Positions 44,290 through 55,074 of a stretch of 64,000 nt of DNA are shown here, piece after piece. The DNA comes from Ephemerocybe angulata (taxonomy: Eukaryota > Basidiomycota > Agaricomycetes > Agaricales > Psathyrellaceae), in NCBI GenBank assembly GCA_013368325.1, contig JAACJK010000126.1, positions 55,026 through 119,025 on the forward strand, given 5' to 3'. The notes under the pieces were generated by a model that did not search any database, was not told where the DNA came from, and worked only from the letters and a program-made list of their open reading frames with translations. Positions within the stretch are counted from its first letter, which is position 1, and each line of letters opens with the position of its first letter. The translations under genes and the position numbers were made by a program.

Positions 44290-46500
44290 TGTCAGAAGGC
44301 CCGAGGAGAGCATACCTTCGGGTCACTGATTCAGAGCCCACTTCCATCACCCTTCGTTCCCAGGAATGCGACGGCATTCTGCTCACTCTCCCCAGTCGCC
44401 CACTTCGCGCGCCTAACTCCCGTCAAGGGGATTCCCTTACTCCGCTGGCTCTCACCCAGCCCACTCCACCCCGCATCGCTCCCACCAGCTCCACTCGCGG
44501 CCCGCTCCCACCTCGGCAGCTTTTTCGGTGCGGTCGCAGGCGGTAGCATATCCTCGGCGTCGAAGAATCCGAGACCTTGCTCGACGCGTATAGCAGCGGA
44601 GTCGGGGAACGATGGCGAAGTTGGAGACGCGAGGGAAGCTCGTCGTCGTCGGCTTCGACTTGGACTACTTGACCATCGTTTTCTGGATTTGCACTTCCGG
44701 GAACTGACTAGTTGTTGAAAGAAGGTTGAAAGACACCTCGTTTGCCAAGGGGGTACCGGGCGCGCTCCTTGGACCCGCCAACCGAGCCCCTTCCCCACCT
44801 CTCGACGAGCGGCGCCGCACTCCGTTCGTCACTCACAACACTCCCACTGCCCCGATTACTGGCCCTCTTCGCAGCATAACTCCTCCTCCCAGATCCAGCG
44901 TACATCCCTACATCCAGGTCGACGGCTTCCTCGTCCTCCTCCAGCATAGAAGGCATGCTATCCCCCGGTACGCCTACAAAGTCACCAAACTCCTCCTCTT
45001 AAACCGGCCTCGGGATCTGACATAGACTCGAGCTCCGCGCTCTACTCCCACTCCCTCTGCGACTCGCGGTACGGGTACCGCTCTGACCCCCACTTCCGCT
45101 TCCACTCGACGAACTAACGCTCGCTGATCGCACACGTCCGAGAGCTGCGGGCCGCGCCATGCTCCCGCTACATTGGGACCGTCTCTCGAGGTGGAGACGT
45201 TCGCGCTCGAGTTCGTCGTGGGTATCCTTGGAGGAGGACGAGGGCAATTTCTTCGATTTGTAATTTGCCTTCTTCGAGCTCGTTGGGAGCGTTTCGAGTT
45301 CGGTCTGGGTGTAGGCGGTGCGGACTGTGAGAGCTCGACGATGACGGAAGGCGAGATCGGTGTCGCGTCGGGGACGGGGTGGGAGAGGGAGTTCGTATCC
45401 GATAGAGGGCGAGGTGTTCCACTCTCCCGTCTCTTCCTTCTCGGTGTCGTTTTCATCGTTGTCGAGCCTCCTTCCTCCCCTGCACTAGCCTCCCCATCTC
45501 CCCCATCTGCATACGTAGACGCCTCCGGACGTGCTCCTGATCCTCCTGTCCCACCCAATAGAGCGCATTGTCCTCGCCGCTCAGCTTCCCTGGTACCGCC
45601 TGCCTTCGCTTCCCAACGAGATCGAACCCGACGAGCGTGACCTTTATTCTTCTTCCTGGGGGAGCTGTGATCGTTGAGGCTGTCGTCGGACTGGGCTTGG
45701 TGAAGACATGGCATGCAGGCAGATATGGAGGCGACAGTGGTGGAAAGTCAGGAGGAGAAGGCGATGGAGAGGGTGTCGGACCATGAGAAGTGGGGTTCGG
45801 TGTGCTCGCCGGGTGAGGGTTGGTCGAGCGGGAGCGACGGCATGGCGGGATGTGAGATGGCATATGGTGATATGCGAAAGGGAGCTGTGGGGTATAGATC
45901 GGATTAATTGGGTACACAGGTGAGAGGGTAATGGAACGTACGTCGAGACGGTGTCTCCGACCAGGCGTGGTAGTTCGGGGTGCGTAATACCGCAGCTACC
46001 GCAGTCGATGGCTCAGGGTAGTTCACCAGAGGTCGGTGTTTCGGGTAGGTTAGTCCTAGAGTATATGCTGTTCTCAGTATCTAGTGTTCCGCAGTTTGAG
46101 CAACGGGGCGAAGGTACATACCCTAGTATAAGGGTCGTTCAGCCACCCGGGATTTTGCTTGAGATCGAAGTACGATCTAATTTGAAATTGGTCGAAATTT
46201 GGGTATGTTAAGGGGATGGTTAGCTACTTCGGGGAGTGCGAGGGGTCGAAACGCCCACCTCATCCGGCCATGTCGAAGTGTTCGTATCCAAGAAGCGGGA
46301 CCCAGGAGAGACCAAGAGAAATGCGGGTGAGTTCAACGACCGCACGGAAGCAGGTGATAAACCTGGTGAGCATCAGGAATGCGACTGTCAGCAGCGATCG
46401 TTGGATAGGGAAGGAGACTCCCACGATTGGATTTCCTCCGCCGAGTCGGCCGGAGCGCAGACCTTATCTTATCTGGCAAGGCTCCCTTCGCAGGTCGGTG
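44290..46500 (-). repeat. Block Z, copy 4 (longest copy)
   Basis: On the minus strand this reads as a degenerate gene. Near 46100 comes 'RCSNCGTLDTENSIYSRTNL', then a second pair in 'CGSCGITHPELPRLVGD' near 45960-46010. A Pro/Ser-rich stretch and 'IKVTLVGFDLVGKRR' follow near 45600-45650, then 'PVPDATPISPSVIVELSQ' near 45340-45390 and a charged tail. The CxxC pairs could bind zinc. Long overlapping frames (such as 44974-45714 minus) exist but do not join into one product that other copies support. The upstream part (46210-46500) also matches 12900-13120. It abuts block c copy II with only about 10 bases between. Confidence 0.65.
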
Positions 46501-46509
46501 CCTCAGGTG

Positions 46510-47875
46510 GTTTGACCGGAAGCTGCTCACAAGCCCACCTGCGCTTTCGCAGCATTGTTACGTAGCTAGTGTGCATAACCCCTACGTAGAAATGTATACT
46601 AAAAGCAAATAGGGGCTCTATAAACCCCGATTCAGACCTGAAATTTGACCCTGAAAGAGTGGGAGGCACAATCCGACGTGCGAAAGCCGCGAGCGCTTAG
46701 CGCTCATCTGGGCGCTCATCCTCGAAAACCCTCAATTCCACCTCTCCCTCACACGCGAGCTTCACAGAAAAAGCGAAAACTACCCCTATGCCTCTCCTTA
46801 TCCCAGATCAGCTGCAAGCCCCATCGATCGCATCCCCAAAGGACCCGGAGAACTGAAGCAACCCGACGTGCACCCGATCTCTGGTCCGGCAAACATACGT
46901 ACATGCGTACCCGCTGTTGGGCTGGGAAAGCAGAGTTATTGGAGGGCGTGAGTGCCGAGTAGTTACAAAGTAGTTAGGCCTGGCGTGTCGTGGAAGGTGT
47001 TTAAGATGCGAGTTGTGAGATTGGAAGGATGGGTGGATGGGTGGGTGCGGGAGGATGGTGCGGGCGTGGATATCCGGTTCCGTGCGTTTACCGCCGTCTT
47101 TGACTTTATCTGGGTGGGTCGGTTATGTGGATATAAGTGTGCGGTGTGTTGGAAAAATGCTGTGATTGAGGTGGATGAGATTGACGTGGAGAGGCGGCGA
47201 TGTCGAGCGATCATCGATGGTTGGACCTTGATTCGGGTTTTGGCGCGCTAATGAAGGAAAGCACAAGTACGATCTAATTACGCCAACCCCACACTTTCAC
47301 CACACATTAACATTAGTATAAACCTTTCCCTATATTACTCTAGTCTTTGCCTACCTTCCCCGGTCCCCTAAAACCATCCACACGCGCAGATTCACGATGC
47401 CGCCAACCCTCTCCTCCTCGCCCCATTCATCCGAAACAACGCTCTAGAAATCGTTTCCGCTTTCTTGTGCTAGTCTTACGTCCAGCTGCTCACTGCGTAG
47501 CAACTAGTTGCTTTGCACCTTTGGTGCTTCATTCGAAAAGGTGAGTTTCGAATGTCTTCATTTGATGTCTGCCTGTCCACCTACTCCCAGAATCCCCTTG
47601 CCCAGTAATCATCACCACCTGTTGCCAGCCCATGATACAAACTAGCTCGTGCTGCAGAAGCTTCGCTGTTTATTCTAATCACAGGTAAGTAATGACTCCA
47701 CCCATTCAAAAAGAAACTCGACCAACCTGACAACCGCAGTAGAGTATTATCGCCCTCAGACACAACGGTTCAAGGTATCGAAAGGAGTTTCATTATACCC
47801 TACGTGATCCTACTGACTACGACGACGCCTAACCACAGAAGCACAACATGGTAATTGATAAAGCCTACCGACTCG
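46510..47875 (+). repeat. Block c, copy II
   Basis: Matches 16905-18745 in the same orientation, with TATAAA at 46619, the palindrome GAGCGCTTAGCGCTC at 46691-46705 and the GGATGGGTGG tract near 47026. About 450 bases equivalent to 17850-18300 are deleted at 'CGCTCTAGAA' (47444). A 99-codon plus-strand frame (46952-47251) is broken in copy I, so it is probably not a gene. Confidence 0.7.
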
Positions 47876-48104
47876 GTACGTCAATTGTAGCATGTGAGAT
47901 AGTAAGTAACGAAACTAACCTTCATTTTGCTCGGCCCTGCGCCCGACCAGGTCCACGTGCAGTGAGCCAGCCTACGTTTCGCACAAAAGTGAGTATGATT
48001 TCGCATGATCATTAACCTGGACACTCACCTATACATCTCGCAGCATGACCAATCCCCAGCCATCGGCGAAGTCATCCGCGCTGCAGCCATCGCATGAACT
48101 CGGG

Positions 48105-49737
48105 CTCATCGCCGATCGCGGTGGCGAAGTGGCGGCGTGATGAAGGGCGTTCTGGCTGGGACTTCGAGGAGTCGTCTATGAGCTGGTTGTCGGCGTCGTC
48201 GGGCTGGTGTTGCAACTGACACACACGCCCTTTCGGTCCACAGGATCGGTCGCGCTTGGCGTGGTTTGCGATGTTGAGCCCACAAGGTCGGACAGTGCTG
48301 AAGGGTTGAAGGTCAGGCAAGCGTAAGTCCTCGACGTCGTTCTTGTGTGTTGTGCGTCGCTGGTCGGGAGTCGACGAGGGAGAGGTATGTCCATCGTCGC
48401 TGCCACCGCCGTTGTGGTTTTGTGCTGGCGATGTTTTCTAGCTCCGAGCCCGTCTTCGTGATCATCGTCGTCGTGGAGATATCGCCGCTCTCGGTAAGTG
48501 TGGTCATTCCGGCTTCGTAGACGATGGTCGAGTCTTGTGAAGTGCTGCAGCGAAGGATAAGTCAGTCACTTCAGAACTATATCTTGGAGTACTGACGCAC
48601 CGTTTGGCCTAGTTTGTGGTCTGGGTTTACAAGATCGCCCCTGTGTTGCACCGCATTTGGGGTACTGCCCGAGACTTCGTCGGTGCAGCAAATGGCCGGG
48701 GGTCGAGGGATCGGTGGCGGGTAAGTCGTCGTCGCCGTGTGTGGAATGGGTGCGGGCTCGTCGTGCTCATTCGTTGCTCACGGCTACATAACCAAGAGGC
48801 CGTGCGACGTCTTTGACATTGTACAACCTGTGCACGAGGTAAGTCTATGTTAGCATCATTTGAATAAGGATACTGCCCTTGCGGGTAGTCGAGAGCGCGT
48901 TTCGCTCATGAGAGCGGCATTTTCTTGCGCCGTGGACTCGCGTTGACCGTTCCATGTGACTCCTAGGCTTGTTGAAGGTATGTTAGCCGAAGTTTTGAGC
49001 ACAGTCGGAAATTCTGACCCACCTTCGACTAGAAAATCGCGGCGCACATCCAGAACGTCAAGAGTTCTGCTTCGCCTCCTCCGTTCTGTTTCGAGAGACG
49101 CATCTGGCGTTGGAATGACGTCTGGCGTACGGCTGGAATTGTGAAGTGAGGGTGAGTGCCGTGCTCGCGTGCCGTCGTCGTTTCGATGCTTCAGCCCGCG
49201 CCGGTAGCTTTGTTGCATGGCTAGTGACTCGTAAGTGAGTCTGTATTGGCCATAGCGGCGAGTATTAACGCACCGTGGAGCGCACAGGCGCACTCTTCCA
49301 TTGCCTTGCTGACGATAAGCGGTGGGTGCACGATGTGCGTCGTCGTATGCGCGACATTCCCCTCTTGACTTTGACGCGATATCGGGGGACTGAGAGCCTA
49401 CAAGAAGGCTAAAGGTATGTGAGTATTGGAATTCGTTAGCGCAGTTGGATCTTGCATGAGTAGATCGAGGGGTGTCGTTATGCACGGCTGGGGGTGCTGG
49501 CGTGCATGCGGAATCCTGGACTAGGGGCATGGTGAAAAGGGCTCTTGGTGCAGGCTAACGTCGCTTGTAGGGAAAGGTCGATGGGAGGCGCGATGGAGGC
49601 GGGACGGTGTGCAGAGGGCGCCCACATGGAGGTCGAGGACAAGCGGCGACAGCTAGCGACAGCTGATGCAGGCGCCTGATTCGGCGAGGTCGGATGACGT
49701 CGTTGGCGTGTACTGGTTTATTCGGCGACAGGTGCAG
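48105..49737 (-). repeat. Block a, copy II (inverted)
   Basis: This is the inverted counterpart of 15017-16690. On the minus strand a 224-codon frame (49530-48856) is open through what look like two or three introns in copy I. This is because indels differ between the copies. The Thr-rich reading 'TTLTESGDISTTTMITKTG' is shared (48507-48440). Confidence 0.7.
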
Positions 49738-49859
49738 CACCAAAGCCCAATGTCTAACTACATGAAAGACCACTGGCCATTATTCCCCCCAAACATCTCA
49801 TGACGATAATCTCCGAAATCAGAGAGTAAACTCTGGGTGCTGCACGCCTTACGCATCTC

Positions 49860-50272
49860 CTAGACTTCTTTCTCAGCAACATTGTCTCCCGCATCCTCAC
49901 GCCCACCCTCCGCATCTTCAACATCGTCTTCAGAACTCTCCGACTCCGTATCCGTATCCGTATCGGTCGAGTCGTCCGGATCGCTAGCTTCCCCATGCCT
50001 CCTAACATCCCGCCTAATTCCTTCTGGAAAGCGGACCCATACCCCGGGAGGTATGTACCAAATCCTTTTCATTGCCATCATGTGCTCCTTCAAACCAGGT
50101 GATTCACAGGCAGCAGCGTGCTGTCCGAAGTTATTACACTGGACCCTGGGGAGTGTTTAACAGCACTCACCTGATTGTCCCAGTATGTATGGGAAAACTC
50201 GACTATCTTACGTGGTGCTAGGCCCCCGCCGCCTCTTATGAACTGGGTCTGGGGTGCCGAGCTTCCAGACAT
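49860..50272 (-). CDS. Small acidic-tailed protein, 2 exons
   Basis: Exon 1 (50272-50171, MSGSSAPQTQFIRGGGGLAP, then 'KIVEFSHTYWDNQ') joins exon 2 (50087-49860) through a GTGAGT...AAG intron in phase 0, for 109 residues. Exon 2 has 'IWYIPPGVWVRFPEGIRRDV' and a long acidic Ser/Thr/Asp run ('DSTDTDTDTESESSEDDVED') to the stop. The tail is encoded by a GGATAC-type hexamer repeat, which may vary in length. No domain is recognised. It sits just outside block a and faces away from the gene at 50601. Confidence 0.55.
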
Positions 50273-50600
50273 GTTGGTGGTGTAAGTGTTGTTAATCAAT
50301 TGGGATCTGCCAGGGTCCCAATCTTTCTCGGCTATTGCCGTACCCGGTCCAGGCCGGGAATCATACGATCATTCAGATCAGAGTGGTTCGGTTCCCCGAC
50401 GTGTGCTCCCTGTTAGCGGCTCTCATTGCTGTTGCAAGCTATCTTTGCTCTCCTCGCTCATACACGATTATATACCAAGGACGCTGGACGTACGAAACAC
50501 AACCCTTACGAATTGAAGGACACACCAGGAGGACCTTACACGAGAACACGAGGGGGGACAAGAGTTCAAAGATCGAACGTTTACAGATAGACACGACATA
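50273..50600. other. Shared upstream region of two divergent small genes
   Basis: Between the starts of two outward-facing small genes. No TATA box stands out; frames here are shadows. Confidence 0.35.
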
Positions 50601-51088
50601 ATGTTCCACAAAGATTTCGACCGATCCACACACAACAGGTACGGTCTGTGTGTGCGCGCATCTACGTGTCAACTAACGGATCGCACTTTTCCAGCTTCTT
50701 CTCTTCGCTCATCAGCAGATGCAAGAGCTACTTCGTGACCGCCTACGCCCCGCCCCATCCAGACCCAACTACTCAGCGATTCAACCCCAACACAGCTACT
50801 AGACCGTCCCGGCATCGGCATCCGACGGCTGTAGACCCACCACCTATCGCGAGTCCAACTAGTCGTTCGAGTACGACAAGTCCAGACTCGCCGTACTTTG
50901 CGGACGTCGTCATTCGGAAGTACAACGAGCGAAAAGAGAGGGAGAAGTCGAGGTCTGCGCATCCGACAGGCGAACGTCCGAGCCTCGCGGAGCTAGCAGG
51001 CTATAATCCAAACTCTGAGCCGCGTACGGGTACCCCCAGCTGGCTGGGTGCCGGTGAAAACGAACACGAGCAGCGCCCTTGGGGCTGA
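50601..51088 (+). CDS. Small basic Pro/Ser-rich protein, 2 exons
   Basis: Exon 1 (50601-50638, MFHKDFDRSTHN) joins exon 2 (50695-51088) through a GTACGG...CCAG intron with matching phase, for 143 residues. Features are 'FFSSLISRCKSYFVTAYAPP', a Pro/Thr/Ser-rich middle, and 'SPYFADVVIRKYNERKERE'. Near the stop, a second frame (to 51294) continues as an almost pure Lys/Arg/Glu helix ('RERKKEDRRWEGREKKERKE'), so one indel near 51080 may have cut off a charged C-terminus. The family is unknown. Confidence 0.5.
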
Positions 51089-51299
51089 GGGATCGATCGA
51101 GCGGAATCGGAGTTCCGTGCGATATTGGTGTTGATGAGGAGCGCGAGCGGAAGAAGGAGGACAGGAGATGGGAGGGGAGGGAGAAGAAGGAGCGGAAGGA
51201 GCGCAAGATGAAGGAGAAGGGTCGGAGGGACGAAGATAAGGGGAAGGAACGCGAGCGGAGGAAGAATAAGAGGAAGCATCGAGAATATTCGTGAGAAGG

Positions 51300-54200
51300 A
51301 TTATCGAAGGGCGCGTCGAACGAGTCGTCGCAGCCTCCAACACCTCCAACAAAATTTGCACATGGTTCGGGACCCTGCACCCAGCATTGAACCCATCTTC
51401 CCCACACGCCATGTTCACTCCGTCTCCCTGGTACGCGCTCGCGACCTCCACTCCTGTTGAGGGGCTCGGTGCGCCTATTCCCGACTTTGACTCACGGACA
51501 CCGACCCTCATTCAGGGTGTCGCCATCGTTAAGCTCGGCCAGTTCGCCAAGGAGGTCACTCGCATCAGTCAGGAGGTCGGAACGGAGGGAGAGCTCGGCG
51601 GTCAGGCGCATGTGCTTGATGTCGAGGGGACGTGGAGCATCGGTGTCGTCAACAAACTCGCCGCCAATCTAACAAATTAGGTGCGGCGAATGTACAATCA
51701 TGGTCTTCGTGTACTGATCATATCTCGAATATCTCTTACTCTCTTTCTTGTGCCGCCTATCGCTATCCAACGCGACACTCACGCCGGCTGTGAACTCGGC
51801 CTGACCTGTTTCAACGCTTTCGCCGCACACGACGCATACCGCCATCGCATCCGGATCTCGACTCGACCTTTTTTCGCCAGATTCATCGTCACGTCACACC
51901 GTCGTTCGCTCTGCAACGCTTTATCTTTTTCCCTCTATCGTTCGATCTCTCCCCTTATACCGCCTCATCACACGATCTTCCCAACGCCCCGGCCTTCATC
52001 TCGATGCCACTGATCCCGATCTGAAGTCACTCGCCGTAGATATGCGCCATCCCCGCCGCCAGGTTCCACCCATCGCCAAAGTCACGAAAGCCGTCGCTCT
52101 CGGAGACCTCTCGAAGCAAATCGAAGTCGACACTCGCAGTAAAATTCCCGGTCTCAAGAACACGGTCACGGAATGGTCGTCCGACGATGCGCGCTCGCCG
52201 CTGGAGTCACTCGAGGTCGAGTAACATCGGAAGTCGGTTCTCATGGGAAGCTAGGAGGAGAGGCGCTCGTCCCGGACGTCGAGAGGCGGCGGACCAGTTG
52301 AGAGCGTTTGCGAGTGAGGTGGCGAGGGTCGCGTTGAAGGTGGAGACGGGAAGCAAAGTTGGGGATTCTTGGGGAGCGCGAAGGTCGAGGGTGGACGAGG
52401 AAGATTGATGTGAGTATTCGTTCGTTCGTTGATTCGTTTATCCGTTCGTAGCCTTCGTTCGCGTAGGAAATGGTTGCTCACAATTTGCGATAGAAAATTG
52501 CCTCGAATTTGACAGATGAGGTGCACTAGGTCTCGGAGGCTGCGAACAAGCTACGAAGGCTGTCGCTGCGGGAGATCTCACAAAGTTCATGAATATCGAA
52601 GTGCTGGAGGAGATGTTGGATTTGACGATGACAGTGAACCCTATGGTGCGTTCGGGTTTCGTTTCTTAATCGCCTCGATCCTTTCTTCGAGTTCGAGTAC
52701 CCTCCGTCGTTCATATCCCTTTGAGTGTGTCCTCCCTTCAACACCGTCTTTGTGTTCCTCCGGACATCCTTTCGTTACCGATCCTCCTTCGCTTTCGTGT
52801 TCTCATTCGTTTTCCTCATTCCCCTATCTACCGTCCTTCCACTACTCGATACTGACACCTTTCCTCCACCATCGCAGGTTGTCCAGCTCAGCACGCTCGC
52901 TAACGAAGTTACTGGAGTTAGTTTCGAGGTCGGAACGGAGGCTATCCTTGGAGGACAGGCTGTGGTACCGGAGTGCAGGGCATGTGGAAGGTGCGTTCAG
53001 ATTGGCTTTCGAACTCGACATCGACTTACGGTTTCGTTCTTCTTTCGTTCTTTCTTACTTGTCATCCCATTCTCCTCCCTCTCTCCGCCATTGATCTATA
53101 CCCTCGCGACATCCCTTCAGTCACCTATCTACGCTGTCATCTCCATCGCCGCCGCCGTCGTTCAGATCCCTAGGCGCCCATGGATAATCTGAATTTGATG
53201 GCCGTGAACATGGCCAACCGAGTGCGGTCGATTGCGCAGGTAACGAAGGCCATCGCTAAAGGAGACTTGACGAAGAATATCGACGTGGATGTGCGGGGTG
53301 AAAATTTGGAGTTTTGAAGGAGGACGGTCTGTTGCTTTTACTTCTGTTCAGTTTATTCGCCGAGCGTCACTACGAGTTTGCTCGGGGTGTGGGTGATATA
53401 AGCGACATACTGATGTTCTCCTTCCTTAGTGAATGGAATGGAATCGCTGAGCGCGGAATCGCTGAGCGTGTTTGCTGGCGGGGTGATGCAAGTCGCGAGG
53501 GCGGTCGGAACAGGGAGACAGCTGGGAGGACAAGCGAGGGTGACGAATGTCAACGGGACTAAACTGATAACGTGAACGTCATGGTTAATAATGTACGTCG
53601 CCATTCCCCTCTTGCCATCCTCTACCCCTTCGTTCCGACATGTTGTTCGTGTGTGCTGACGTTTCCCTTCATTCCCTTTTCCCACTCAATACTCGACGTC
53701 AATATCATTCTGCCCACCTACCCACCTCGCACCATCGACGCCCCTCTACCCAACACCCTCGATAGCTCACGCTGCAAGTACAAACTATGGCAGCCCGACG
53801 GTGACCTTACATACCCGAAGATGATAGATTGGAGTCGTGTCCATCACAGGATGGCCGGAAACAGGGCAACACAGGTTTGACGCAGGTGCGCGGCTTCGCG
53901 CAGATCTCGGCCGCGGGGATGGACGGAGACTTTATTTACGTTGTTTATTGCGGTGGAGGCGTCTGAAGAGATGGACTCAGATCAACCAGATGGTGTTCAA
54001 CTGGGACAGTATCCAGAAGAACACGGCGTTAGGGGGCGGCTGCGCTTTCGAATAAGAGTAAGAATGGTCTCTTGGCGAACTTGAGTCACGAAACCCGGTG
54101 ATCGTTTACATATTCCAGTTAGTGTCCGGATTATGATGCGTCTCGACTATAGTACGCCCATATCATTGGAATGACGGAGCTCACGCTCGATAGCGACCTC

Positions 54201-54470
54201 AATCGGGGGATTTCATGTTCATTCGTTGGCGAGGAGTCTGCTGCTCATTGTCGATAATATCTTGATCTCGAAGAGTACATAGTCCCTATTTTCTGCTTAT
54301 CATGGTTATATAATTACACTTTCGCCCCATGGTCGAAGTTGGACAACATGACGATGGAAGCGCCGACAAGTTAAACCTATGTCAGTCAGACCGCCTTGGT
54401 ATCCTCAAGACTCTCGTCGTCTGCGCATTCAACTTGCATGCATTGAATGATTCTAACTCGACCTCGACTT
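51300..54470 (+). pseudogene. Decayed group III (HAMP-repeat, Nik1/Os-1-type) histidine kinase
   Basis: At least six HAMP-linker units are readable in order. Examples are 'FAKEVTRISQEVGTEGELGG' (51541), 'KVTKAVALGDLSKQIEVDT' (52078) and 'FASEVARVALKVETG' (52310). Further on are 'KAVAAGDLTKF' (52555), 'LSTLANEVTGVSFEVGTEAI' (52886) and '[20 protein letters not shown]' (53239). A unit with 'QLGGQARVTNVNGT' lies near 53523, and 'QVRGFAQISAAGMDGDF' near 53885. The H-box follows as 'NKSKNGLLANLSHET' (54051-54095, His codon 54087). 'GMTELTLDSDLNRG' and 'LLLIVDNILISK' sit near 54168-54270, and 'LGILKTLVVCA' near 54398. The ATPase and receiver domains are not seen. The pieces are split by frameshifts, stops and insertions. 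Intact relatives sense osmotic stress and are the target of several fungicides. Confidence 0.9.
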
Positions 54471-55074
54471 TCTTCTTCGCAGATGGAAGTGTCAATGCCC
54501 TTTATTGGTGGTATGAGTTTATTCAGGCGAGGTGCACAAGGGCCTGAGCCGATACTTACCACCGATACTTACCACCACTTACTGCGCTCGCTAGAACGTT
54601 CTTTCCCTCCGCCTCGTCAACTTTTTCGGCGACTGATTTACCTGCTTGTGTACTTCTTTCTATCGGTGACTCCGAGCAATGCTAGTAGATGGACGGCTAT
54701 GGACGGTCATATCGCGAAGCCACTTCATCGTGTGATCTCTTGAATGCGATCAAGCGGGTGGAGGGAAGAAGCAACACCATTTGAATGCGCGACTAGAACT
54801 TCTCGTATTGGACTGGGCTTTGGTGCGCTGGATACTACTAGTGCTCTTATTCATCTTCTCCGTCAAATCTATTCTGTACGTTCCCTGTTCCCAGTGTTCA
54901 GCCGAAAGTTCCGAGTTGCAATTGTTGAAATGCATTGCATGGGGTGAGCGTGAGTGGATCATGTAGAATTCTATGTGTATAAAGCACCCTCTACGCATTG
55001 TATCTCCGCTTCCTTAATTTTTCTGTGCGTCATCGTCATGCACGAGGGGAGATATTGAGAGGATCGGGGCAGCT
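54471..55074. other. No supported gene
   Basis: Short overlapping frames only. It separates the kinase relic from the satellite array. Confidence 0.4.

Noticed and set aside
44974..45714. 246-codon minus-strand frame as an intact gene
   Set aside because: It runs across what are intron-like or frame-shifted parts in the other three Z copies, and its composition is low-complexity.
46952..47251. 99-residue plus-strand protein in block c copy II
   Set aside because: The same segment in copy I has stops and frameshifts, and the frame is driven by a GGATGGGTGG repeat.
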